Shown here one piece after another: positions 1-5,727 of a stretch of 7,036 nt of DNA. The position numbers and the translations under genes are program-made. Source of the DNA: Spirochaetaceae bacterium (GTDB lineage Bacteria > Spirochaetota > Spirochaetia > B11-G9); assembly GCA_030633365.1 (NCBI GenBank), contig DAOVSY010000159.1, positions 1-7,036 of the forward strand, written 5' to 3'. The first letter of the stretch is position 1, and every line of letters begins with the position of its first letter. The notes below the pieces were generated by a model. It was not told the origin of the DNA, searched no databases, and saw only the letters and a program-made list of their open reading frames with translations.

Positions 1-377
1 AAATTTTTACCCATTGTAACAAGAGCTCCTGCACCAACAATGCTTTCTTTACCAATTACAGAATTATCTAGAATTATTGCTCCCATACCAATTAAACAGC
101 CTTCTTCAATAGTACATGCATGAAGAAGCACCCTGTGTCCTATAGTTACGTTATCTCCAATAATAGTTCCAGTTTCATGGTTTACATGAATAACAGCATT
201 ATCCTGGACATTGCTGTTTTTTCCAATTGTAATGGGTGCAATATCCCCTCGAAGTGTGCAGTTGTACCAGATGGAGCTGTTTTCTTTTGCAGTTACATCC
301 CCAATTATATCTGCGCTGTCCGCTACAAAAGTAGCTTTTTCTATATTTGGAGTCATTCCTTTGAATTTATGTATCAT
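1..377 (-). CDS. Gamma-class carbonic anhydrase family protein (hexapeptide-repeat, YrdA/PaaY-like), 3' end cut by window edge
   Basis: Translating the complementary strand from the ATG at 377 gives 125 uninterrupted residues before the window ends. They show the isoleucine- and valine-rich hexapeptide repeats of a left-handed beta helix. The three zinc ligands of the gamma carbonic anhydrase family are present as H64 (VIHVN), H81 and H86 (IGHRVLLHAC), with the usual 17- and 5-residue spacing. The conserved R43-G44-D45 and Q58-D59 are also present. Family members are about 170-180 residues, so roughly 45-50 C-terminal residues (the last coils and the packing helix) are missing. The start is supported by AGAGG five bases upstream. 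The protein should be a cytoplasmic homotrimer. Many members of this YrdA/PaaY branch bind metal without proven CO2 hydratase activity, so the reaction is not certain. The gene is divergent from perR. Confidence 0.92.
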   Translation of the reverse strand, partial: MIHKFKGMTPNIEKATFVADSADIIGDVTAKENSSIWYNCTLRGDIAPITIGKNSNVQDNAVIHVNHETGTIIGDNVTIGHRVLLHACTIEEGCLIGMGAIILDNSVIGKESIVGAGALVTMGKN

Positions 378-393
378 AGTAACCTCTAAAATT

Positions 394-422
394 ATTATAA
401 AATATTATTATCTGTCCTACAA
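394..422 (-). promoter_or_regulatory. Putative sigma70-type promoter for the carbonic anhydrase gene
   Basis: On the complementary strand, a -35-like TTGTAG (422-417) is followed by a 17-bp spacer and a perfect -10 TATAAT (399-394). Transcription would start near 387, giving a leader of only about 10 nt that begins at the AGAGG ribosome binding site. That is short but possible. The surrounding sequence is rich in ATT/AAT triplets, so a chance match is a real risk. Confidence 0.45.
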
Positions 423-488
423 TCAAAATGATCATAAATTTTAAAGTTAGTTTTATATTAAAATTACTATAATCAAGAATCTTCTTAA

Positions 489-517
489 TTGACTTAGAAA
501 TAATAATCTGTTATTAT
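489..517 (+). promoter_or_regulatory. Putative sigma70-type promoter of perR
   Basis: TTGACT (489-494), a 17-bp spacer and TATTAT (512-517) form a good vegetative promoter. The start of transcription would be near 524, inside the inverted repeat at 516-540 and about 30 bases before the preferred perR ATG. The -10 box overlaps the first two bases of that repeat, which suits repression by a bound Fur-family dimer. A second TATAAT at 468-473 has no convincing -35 partner. Confidence 0.55.
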
Positions 518-540
518 TAATAATAATCATTATTATTAAT
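516..540. promoter_or_regulatory. Putative PerR/Fur operator: perfect 12-1-12 inverted repeat
   Basis: The sequence is a perfect palindrome of two 12-bp arms around the central C at 528. The inner 15 bases (521-535) match the Bacillus PerR box TTATAATNATTATAA at 13 of 15 positions. They also fit the 7-1-7 Fur-type architecture. A second, 16-bp perfect palindrome (511-526) and a TAATAA...TTATTA dyad (501-516) overlap it, so several dimers might bind. It lies between the predicted -10 and the ribosome binding site of a Fur-family gene, which points to autoregulation. The A+T-only arms make a chance origin more likely than for a mixed-base palindrome. Confidence 0.6.
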
Positions 541-541
541 G

Positions 542-551
542 AAAGGAAAGG
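542..551 (+). promoter_or_regulatory. Ribosome binding site that decides the perR start
   Basis: The purine run contains AAAGG at 542-546, seven bases before the ATG at 554. The in-frame ATG at 539 has only the A+T palindrome upstream and no Shine-Dalgarno match. The start at 554 is therefore preferred, leaving the operator outside the coding region. Confidence 0.6.
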
Positions 552-553
552 AA

Positions 554-946
554 ATGCGAAAAACTAAACAAAGAGAAGTAATTCTCAGAGTTCTTGGTGA
601 ACATATAGATCATCCCAGTGCAGATACAATTTACGAAGAGGTAAGAAAAATTCTCCCAAGAATTAGTCTTGGAACTGTTTATAGAAATTTAGAAATAATG
701 TCCGAATCCGGATCAATAATGAAACTTGAGACTGGTGGGAGTATTAAAAGGTTTGATCCTGTTACTGGCCCCCACCCTCATTTTCGCTGTGTTAAATGCG
801 GGTCTATTGAGGACCTTCCTTTTGAATTAAATGAAAGCTTTTTTTCTGATAATACAAATAACTGGGCTAACGGAAGAACTGTTCAAAATCTGAATATTGA
901 ATATACTGGTTTATGTATTAAGTGTAATGGAAACTCTCCTTCCTGA
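554..946 (+). CDS. perR: Fur-family transcriptional regulator, PerR type (peroxide sensor)
   Basis: This 130-residue protein has an N-terminal winged helix (about residues 5-65; recognition helix around SLGTVYRNLEIM, 38-49) and a C-terminal dimerisation domain. All five ligands of the B. subtilis PerR regulatory site are present: H20, D68, H74, H76 and D87, equivalent to H37, D85, H91, H93 and D104. Asp at the last position is the PerR-like state. C79/C82 and C121/C124 form the structural zinc site. In this family, iron-catalysed oxidation of the histidines by peroxide releases DNA and derepresses defence genes. The N-terminus is about 17 residues shorter than in Bacillus PerR. An in-frame TAA at 524 rules out any longer start except the ATG at 539, which would add five residues. 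The inverted repeat upstream suggests autorepression. The next gene follows after 12 nt in the same frame. A Fur or Zur role is less likely from the ligand set, but the regulon is not proven. Confidence 0.85.
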   Translation: MRKTKQREVILRVLGEHIDHPSADTIYEEVRKILPRISLGTVYRNLEIMSESGSIMKLETGGSIKRFDPVTGPHPHFRCVKCGSIEDLPFELNESFFSDNTNNWANGRTVQNLNIEYTGLCIKCNGNSPS

Positions 947-958
947 TACATTTTTTAT

Positions 959-1753
959 ATGCATAGTTATTCTAAAGAAACCAGTATACTTTTAGATTCA
1001 ATTTATAAAAAGTATCATAAATCTGAATATATTCATCCCGATCCCCTTGAATTTTTAAATAATTATAACAATTCAGAGGATATGGAAATTGTTGCACTTA
1101 TTGCATCCTCCTTTGCAATAGGAAGGGTTCAGAGTATTCTTAAGACTATTGAAATTATTCTTAAAGTATTAAAATCTCCCAAAAATGATCTTCTTTCTAT
1201 GGATCGTAATAATTTGGAACTTACTTTTGCCGGGTTTAAATACAGATTTTATACTGATAATAGTCTTATCGACTTTCTTATGGGAATAAAAAATGTTATT
1301 AGAGAATTTGGTTCTCTCCACAATTGTTTTCTGGAAGGCGTAAATATAACAGACGGGGATTCTTTGGGGAGTCTGTCATATTTTGTTACACAACTAACTG
1401 ATTCTGAGATATCAGGGCAAAGAGTATTACCTGATCCAGCTAAAGGGAGTGCCTGTAAACGTTTAAATCTTTTTCTAAGATGGATGGTTAGAAAAGATGA
1501 TATTGATCCAGGAATATGGTCAGATATTCCAAAAGATATTCTTATTATTCCTCTGGACACCCATATGATGCAGATAAGTCAGATCCTGGGGTTTACCAGT
1601 AGAAAATCTGCAGATATGAAAACAGCTTTAGAAATAACTGATGCACTAAGAGTTTATATTCCTGATGATCCAGTACGCTTTGATTTTAGCCTGACCCGAC
1701 TGGGGATACATCCCGATCTAAGCTACGATGAACTCTACCACAGAGAGATGTAA
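959..1753 (+). CDS. TIGR02757 (DUF2400) family protein, function unknown
   Basis: The 264-residue soluble protein has the hallmarks of the TIGR02757/DUF2400 family. These are an N-terminal LLDSIYKKY...DPLEF segment, an ALIASSFAIGRV helix, GSACKRLNLFLRWMVR with a following D-rich GIW (163-187), PLDTHM (198-203) and a final DPVRFDFSLTRLGIHP block. Length is usual for the family. The biochemical role is unknown; from memory, the K/R helix followed by an acidic PLDTH segment recalls helix-hairpin-helix DNA glycosylases, which is inference only. It starts 12 nt after perR with no clear Shine-Dalgarno sequence, and the upstream codons in frame run straight back to the perR stop, so translation is probably coupled to perR. 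The last residues (about HREM) and the stop codon lie inside a palindromic element shared with the convergent transporter gene. Confidence 0.85.
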   Translation: MHSYSKETSILLDSIYKKYHKSEYIHPDPLEFLNNYNNSEDMEIVALIASSFAIGRVQSILKTIEIILKVLKSPKNDLLSMDRNNLELTFAGFKYRFYTDNSLIDFLMGIKNVIREFGSLHNCFLEGVNITDGDSLGSLSYFVTQLTDSEISGQRVLPDPAKGSACKRLNLFLRWMVRKDDIDPGIWSDIPKDILIIPLDTHMMQISQILGFTSRKSADMKTALEITDALRVYIPDDPVRFDFSLTRLGIHPDLSYDELYHREM

Positions 1754-1785
1754 TGGCGCGATTTATCGCGTCTCTGTGTCTCTAC
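1733..1785. repeat. Small palindromic (REP/MITE-like) element at the convergent gene junction, flanked by CTCTAC direct repeats
   Basis: CACAGAGA (1739-1746) and TCTCTGTG (1771-1778) are perfect inverted arms. Between them lies a tight hairpin, CGCGA (1757-1761), loop TTTA, TCGCG (1766-1770), next to the right arm. The unit is flanked by CTCTAC at 1733-1738 and 1780-1785, like a short target-site duplication. The G+C-rich CGCG core stands out from its surroundings. The stop codon of the rightward gene (1751-1753) is inside the unit, and that of the leftward transporter gene (1784-1782) is in the right-hand direct repeat. It may act as a bidirectional terminator, but neither strand has a T tract right after the stem. 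No second copy is seen in the window, so the dispersed-repeat status is inference. Confidence 0.5.
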
Positions 1786-2993
1786 GGTTTAAAAATTTTC
1801 CGGGTAAACAATAAATAAAATCCATACATAACTGTTCCAATTACAGCCAGACCTACAAATGAATATTCCAGCCCAAATCTATCTCCAAAAAAACCAATAG
1901 CAGGAAAAAATATAATCATATAAAGGCTGAATGTCATACTTTGAAAGGAAAGGACAGTGGCTCTTCTTTCAGAAGGAATTAATTTATTAATATAGTCCTG
2001 TACGGCCACATAGAGCAGCCCATCAATTAGTCCAGTAATAATAAAAAAATATGGAGCGAATGTAGTTAGGGCAATACCCCACAAGGAAACTAACAGAAGT
2101 AGTGGTGCAAATAACAAAATCCCTTTTTCCCCAATTTTTTTCTCTATACTGCCTCCTTTTACTCCGGAAAAAGCACTTAAAACAGCAGTTGCAGCAAGGA
2201 CAAGGCCTATTTGAAATTCATTCCATCCATTCCATTTCCAAAATGTCTGAAGATAGTAGAAAAGGCTTGTAAGAAACATAAATATCAGTTCACTAAAAAG
2301 AATAAGGAAGGCAATTTTAGGTCTGTCTTTTATTACCTGGAAGCTTTCTCTTGTTTGTACTCCCATAGCTTTAAACCAGCCCATATTTTTAAGTCTGGTT
2401 TGCTCATGTTTTGTAATGGAAGGTTCATGCATACTAAATGTTAGTAAAATTGAAAATAGAACAATAATCATAGATGGAATAAATACCCAGGTATATCCCA
2501 TATGAACAGCTAAATAACCCCCCATTAGAAAACTTACTATGCCTCCAATTTCAAAAATGAGGTTATTGTATCCTGCTGTTTTTTTATACTGCTCTTCTAT
2601 ACCAAGCTCTTTCATGGAGTCGTAAAGGAGTGCCTCTCCTGCACCACTTTCCAGATTATAACCAATTGCTGTAATTATGAAGCCAATTAACTGGAGTGAA
2701 AAACTATAACTCCAAAACATAATTCCAAGACTGGTAAGAAAAATTATTCTACCAAGGAGACGGCTTAACCTACGCCCCCATAAATCTGCAACTATCCCTG
2801 TTGGTATTTCCATAATAAATGTTGTTAAATGGAAAACACCTTCAAGAATACCCAGTTCTATTAGAGAGAATCCTCTGGTAAATAGATAGATCATCCATAA
2901 ACCTCTGGTAAGATCCAGTGTGTTGAGTCCAAGAAAAATGTAATTTTTATTTATATTAGAGCTAAGTTTTTTTGCGTGAAATTCCGGTTCCAT
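1782..2993 (-). CDS. Major facilitator superfamily transporter (12 predicted membrane helices)
   Basis: This 403-residue, very hydrophobic protein has the length and pattern of a 12-helix MFS permease in the cytoplasmic membrane. The diagnostic motif A between helices 2 and 3 is present as GIVADLWGRR (66-75), preceded by the FIMEIPTG end of helix 2. The middle of the protein has a charged loop (around SMHEPSITKHEQTRLKN) that would separate the two six-helix halves. A second GG...EKKIGEKG segment resembles the motif A counterpart in the C-terminal half. The start is supported by GGAG six bases upstream. The substrate cannot be read from the sequence; related uncharacterised permeases are often annotated as drug or sugar efflux, which is not evidence. 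The gene is alone on its strand, converging on the TIGR02757 gene and separated from the hydrogenase operon by 169 bp that contain an inverted repeat. Confidence 0.88.
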   Translation of the reverse strand: MEPEFHAKKLSSNINKNYIFLGLNTLDLTRGLWMIYLFTRGFSLIELGILEGVFHLTTFIMEIPTGIVADLWGRRLSRLLGRIIFLTSLGIMFWSYSFSLQLIGFIITAIGYNLESGAGEALLYDSMKELGIEEQYKKTAGYNNLIFEIGGIVSFLMGGYLAVHMGYTWVFIPSMIIVLFSILLTFSMHEPSITKHEQTRLKNMGWFKAMGVQTRESFQVIKDRPKIAFLILFSELIFMFLTSLFYYLQTFWKWNGWNEFQIGLVLAATAVLSAFSGVKGGSIEKKIGEKGILLFAPLLLLVSLWGIALTTFAPYFFIITGLIDGLLYVAVQDYINKLIPSERRATVLSFQSMTFSLYMIIFFPAIGFFGDRFGLEYSFVGLAVIGTVMYGFYLLFTRKIFKP

Positions 2994-3021
2994 TGTATAC
3001 TCCAGAGAAAGAAATTTGGTG

Positions 3022-3051
3022 GTTCATACAAATTGTATATACAGTATGAAC
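3022..3051. promoter_or_regulatory. Inverted repeat upstream of the MFS gene, possible operator
   Basis: GTTCATAC (3022-3029) and GTATGAAC (3044-3051) form a perfect 8-bp inverted repeat with a 14-bp spacer. Inside it is the 10-bp palindrome TGTATATACA (3034-3043). The pair lies about 30-60 bases before the transporter start, where a promoter and operator are expected. On the complementary strand the centre supplies -10-like TATACA/TACAAT, but no good -35 sequence is correctly spaced, so an activated or weakly matched promoter is possible. The cognate regulator is unknown and is not encoded next to it. Confidence 0.4.
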
Positions 3052-3074
3052 TGTCTTATTTCCCCTGGTTATTT

Positions 3075-3088
3075 AAGGGTCACCCCTT
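3075..3088. other. Short hairpin between the hydrogenase operon and the MFS gene
   Basis: AAGGG (3075-3079) and CCCTT (3084-3088) pair around a four-base loop. Read leftward, the loop is GTGA, a GNRA-type tetraloop, but the stem is followed by AAAT rather than a T run. It is therefore not a canonical terminator for the hydrogenase operon. A T-rich tail follows only in the rightward direction, where no gene precedes it. It may be a leader or trailer structure or chance. Nothing else resembling a terminator is evident in the spacer 2994-3162. Confidence 0.25.
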
Positions 3089-3162
3089 TTATTCAACCGG
3101 TTTGGGTAGATTTAAAGCTATCAGAATAAGGTTTTCAGTTCAAGTGGACATATTTTTATTTT

Positions 3163-3681
3163 TCATTTGGTTGAAGCTTCAGAGTTGGAATTTTTTTGAA
3201 TGAGTTTTAATATTTCTTTAATAAGTATATCCAGTATAGAACTGATAGTTCCCGATAATTCTTCTCCGTAATCGATATTTTCCGGTTGAATACCCACAAT
3301 AATAAGCTCCGGATTTATATCCAGTCCTCTGGCAAGTTTGATAAGTTCTGCAATTCCAAATCCGTGGGTAGATAGAGCATCAGAATTTATATTTATAACA
3401 GCTTCCTGGGGAGTAAAAACTTTAATAGTCCCGGGAGTAAGTTTCATTTCCACAGCATCAATAATAATTACTTTTTTATAATCTTTTAAATATTCTATAA
3501 GCCCAAGACCATCAGTACCTCCATCAAGCAGATCGATATCAGAACTTAGTTTATAAGTACTATTTTTTTTGGATCTGTTTTCTGTAAGCAGACGGATCAC
3601 TTCCGGGCCTATACCGTCATCCCGGCGCAGGGGATTTCCCACGCCGAGAATAAGGGTTTCTTTTTTATTTTTTTCCGTCAT
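3163..3681 (-). CDS. Hydrogenase maturation endopeptidase (HybD/HycI-type, peptidase family M52)
   Basis: The 172-residue protein opens with LILGVGNPLRRDDGIGPEVI, the family signature GxGNxLxxDDGxG. The three nickel-sensing ligands known from E. coli HycI/HybD align with D22 (Glu16 in HybD, Asp in HycI), D75 (in IIIDAVE) and H106 (in STHGF). The LDGGTDGLGL segment (52-61) is also typical. The enzyme removes the C-terminal tail of the [NiFe] large subunit once nickel has been inserted. Its likely substrate is HydA, encoded directly upstream and ending in a short tail after the last nickel-ligand motif. The start overlaps the end of hydA by 17 nt, has no strong Shine-Dalgarno sequence and probably depends on translational coupling. 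It is the last gene of the operon. Length is usual for the family, perhaps with a slightly extended lysine- and asparagine-rich C-terminus. Confidence 0.93.
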   Translation of the reverse strand: MTEKNKKETLILGVGNPLRRDDGIGPEVIRLLTENRSKKNSTYKLSSDIDLLDGGTDGLGLIEYLKDYKKVIIIDAVEMKLTPGTIKVFTPQEAVININSDALSTHGFGIAELIKLARGLDINPELIIVGIQPENIDYGEELSGTISSILDILIKEILKLIQKNSNSEASTK

Positions 3682-4975
3682 TTATAAATTCTACATCCAG
3701 AAGGTGACATGAACAGGATATACATGGGTCGTAGGCACGTACCAGCATCTCCATATCCAGTGTCAACTCTTCTCTGGTCCTATTCCCCAGGGCTGCCGGA
3801 ACAATTGCCTTCATATCATCTTCTATATTCTGCAGATTCTGGGCAGTGGGGATAACACAGTTTGCTTCAATTATGTATCCCTTATCATCGTATGTGTATT
3901 CATGAAAAAGAATACCTCTTGGTACTTCCACAGCTCCTACACCGGTACATTTTTTTAGTACAGGTTTAGTTGGTTCTTCCTGTTGTATTCCAGTATTAAG
4001 CATATCTTTAATAATTACTTCACATTCATCTACAATATGTACAAGTTCAATTAATTGGGCAACGGTATTCATATAGGGATTATAACAAATAGGTTTAAGC
4101 CCCAGGTCTTCTGCAACAGTTTTTGCAGTATTACTTAACCATTCATAATTATTATTAAATCTGGCAAGAGCACCAACCATATATGAGTTTCTATTATATT
4201 TTGCTCTCTTTGCTGTGGAGTGGGGAACAAGATATTCGTTTGTTACCTTTCTATAATCCTTATAGGAAACTTCTCCTTTATCACTGGAAAAAATATTTCC
4301 ATCTATAAATGCATATTCTCCCTTTTTATACATGGATATATATTCTGTTTCCCGGGTAAAATCCGGAAGCTGCAAGGACTTTACTAGTGCTGCTCCTGCC
4401 AGTAATTCCCCTCTTGAATCTTTAATTCTATCCAGAATATTTTCAAGTTTTTCTACTGTGGGCATCTTTGTAAATCCACCAGGTGTTATTGATATTGGAT
4501 GAACAAGTCTGCCTGCTATCATATCTCCAATGTCATGGCCCAATTTTTTAAGCTTCAATGCGGACAGAACTACATCTTTATGGGTTGAAATCAATGGAAA
4601 AACGGAATTGACACCGACAAAGTCCGGAACAGCCAGAAAGTAAACATGAAGTACATGGGACTCAAAATACTGTCCCATGTCCAGCAATGTTTTTAGCTGT
4701 CTGTTCTGTTTTGAAATTTCCATTCCAAATGCATCTTCTGTAGCCCGTACAGATGCAAGTTGATGTCCTACAGAGCAGATACCGCATATTCTGGATGTAA
4801 TTATAGATGCTTCAGTATAGTGCCGCCCTTTTAACATTGCTTCAAAAAATCGTGGTGCTTCAACTATTTCAAGCTTGCACTCTTTTACAATTCCGTTATC
4901 AACATCAATTTTGATATTCCCATGTCCCTCGACCCTGGTAATGTGGTTTACATCAATTTTAATTGTTTCTCCCAT
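3665..4975 (-). CDS. hydA: [NiFe] hydrogenase large (alpha) subunit, group 3b sulfhydrogenase type
   Basis: This 436-residue catalytic subunit carries the Ni-Fe(CN)2CO site that splits or forms H2. The N-terminal RVEGHG (14-19) includes the conserved Glu. The L1 motif RICGICSVGH (62-71) supplies C64 and C67, and the L2 motif DPCISCSCH (416-424) supplies C418 and C421. Twelve residues follow H424; this tail is expected to be cut off during maturation by the endopeptidase encoded next. Length and company (HydD, HydB-HydG) fit the cytoplasmic NAD(P)-linked group 3b enzymes typified by Pyrococcus hydBGDA rather than membrane-bound group 1 enzymes. The start has a strong AAGGAGG seven bases upstream and lies 2 nt after the hydD stop. 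No selenocysteine codon is present. The symbol follows the sulfhydrogenase naming and should not be confused with [FeFe] hydrogenase HydA. Confidence 0.96.
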   Translation of the reverse strand: MGETIKIDVNHITRVEGHGNIKIDVDNGIVKECKLEIVEAPRFFEAMLKGRHYTEASIITSRICGICSVGHQLASVRATEDAFGMEISKQNRQLKTLLDMGQYFESHVLHVYFLAVPDFVGVNSVFPLISTHKDVVLSALKLKKLGHDIGDMIAGRLVHPISITPGGFTKMPTVEKLENILDRIKDSRGELLAGAALVKSLQLPDFTRETEYISMYKKGEYAFIDGNIFSSDKGEVSYKDYRKVTNEYLVPHSTAKRAKYNRNSYMVGALARFNNNYEWLSNTAKTVAEDLGLKPICYNPYMNTVAQLIELVHIVDECEVIIKDMLNTGIQQEEPTKPVLKKCTGVGAVEVPRGILFHEYTYDDKGYIIEANCVIPTAQNLQNIEDDMKAIVPAALGNRTREELTLDMEMLVRAYDPCISCSCHLLDVEFINDGKK

Positions 4976-4977
4976 GG

Positions 4978-5727
4978 TTAAACCTCCTTAGTCTTGTTTT
5001 CTTCGGTCATGAAGAGATTCATGGAGTCCATTATAAGGTTCATATCAAGACCATATTTTTCCATAATATCCTTCTGGGAGTTAATGTTTGGATTAGGAAT
5101 TAACCCCCGGCATCCAATACATACTCCACCGCTTGAAGTGCATACTGAGTTGCACCCTGCTCTTACAACTGGTCCAAGACAAGTTTTCCCATATTCATAT
5201 ACACATGTATTTTCATTCATCTTGCATTCAACACAAACAGGGTAGGTTGGTAGTCCCGGGGCTTTACCCAGTACAAGGTTTTTAACTACCCTTACAAATT
5301 CACCTACATCTACCGGACAACCGGGAATAAAGGCATCTACCGTAATCGCTGCTGATATTGGCATGGCCTTTTTATTTGTTTCATATAGTGTTGGATTATC
5401 AGGATAGACTATTCTCTGAACATCTTCCCTTGTTTGATTATTTCTAAGACTGTTAATCCCACCTATGTGTGCACAGGCACCAAGTGCAATTACTACACCT
5501 GCTGTTTCCCGTATTTTTTCCAGTCTTTTCCGATCTTTGTCTCTGGAAAAACTTCCTTCAATAACAGCAATATCATAGGTATCCGATTTTTCACTCATTG
5601 CTTCTCTGAACTCTACGATATCAATGATCTCCAGGAGTTCCAGTAGTTCAGACTCAAGGTTCAAAATTGACAGCTGACATCCTTCACAGGATGTAAAGTC
5701 AAAGAAAGCTACTTTTGGTTTACTCAT
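4978..5727 (-). CDS. hydD: [NiFe] hydrogenase small (delta) subunit with three [4Fe-4S] clusters
   Basis: The 249-residue protein begins with the small-subunit motif TSCEGCQ (C14, C17). C85 in GACAHIGG and C137 in PGCPVD complete the ligands of the cluster next to the NiFe site. Eight more cysteines (C165, C168, C175, C183, C192, C196, C203, C206) suit two further [4Fe-4S] clusters, for 12 in all. There is no twin-arginine signal, so the subunit should be cytoplasmic. It carries electrons between HydA and the HydB part of the electron-transfer subunit. Its ATG overlaps the upstream stop codon by one base (TAATG) and has AGGAGG seven bases before it, so translation should be tightly coupled and stoichiometric. 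Length fits group 3b small subunits. Confidence 0.96.
   Translation of the reverse strand: MSKPKVAFFDFTSCEGCQLSILNLESELLELLEIIDIVEFREAMSEKSDTYDIAVIEGSFSRDKDRKRLEKIRETAGVVIALGACAHIGGINSLRNNQTREDVQRIVYPDNPTLYETNKKAMPISAAITVDAFIPGCPVDVGEFVRVVKNLVLGKAPGLPTYPVCVECKMNENTCVYEYGKTCLGPVVRAGCNSVCTSSGGVCIGCRGLIPNPNINSQKDIMEKYGLDMNLIMDSMNLFMTEENKTKEV
4983..4989 (-). promoter_or_regulatory. Strong ribosome binding site of hydA
   Basis: AAGGAGG on the complementary strand, seven bases before the hydA ATG and inside the end of hydD. It fixes the hydA start. Confidence 0.85.

Noticed and set aside
120..444. Two rightward reading frames over the carbonic anhydrase gene
   Set aside because: They are antisense to a clear gamma carbonic anhydrase and have low-complexity composition.
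539..946. ATG at 539 as the perR start
   Set aside because: It lies inside the palindrome with no Shine-Dalgarno sequence, whereas the ATG at 554 has AAAGG seven bases upstream. It remains possible and would add only five residues.
3075..3088. Hairpin as a Rho-independent terminator of the hydrogenase operon
   Set aside because: Five-pair stem without a T run in the leftward direction. Kept only as a low-confidence structure.
2976..3203. Rightward reading frame across the spacer and ends of the MFS and protease genes
   Set aside because: No family resemblance, no ribosome binding site, and both ends overlap well-supported genes on the other strand.
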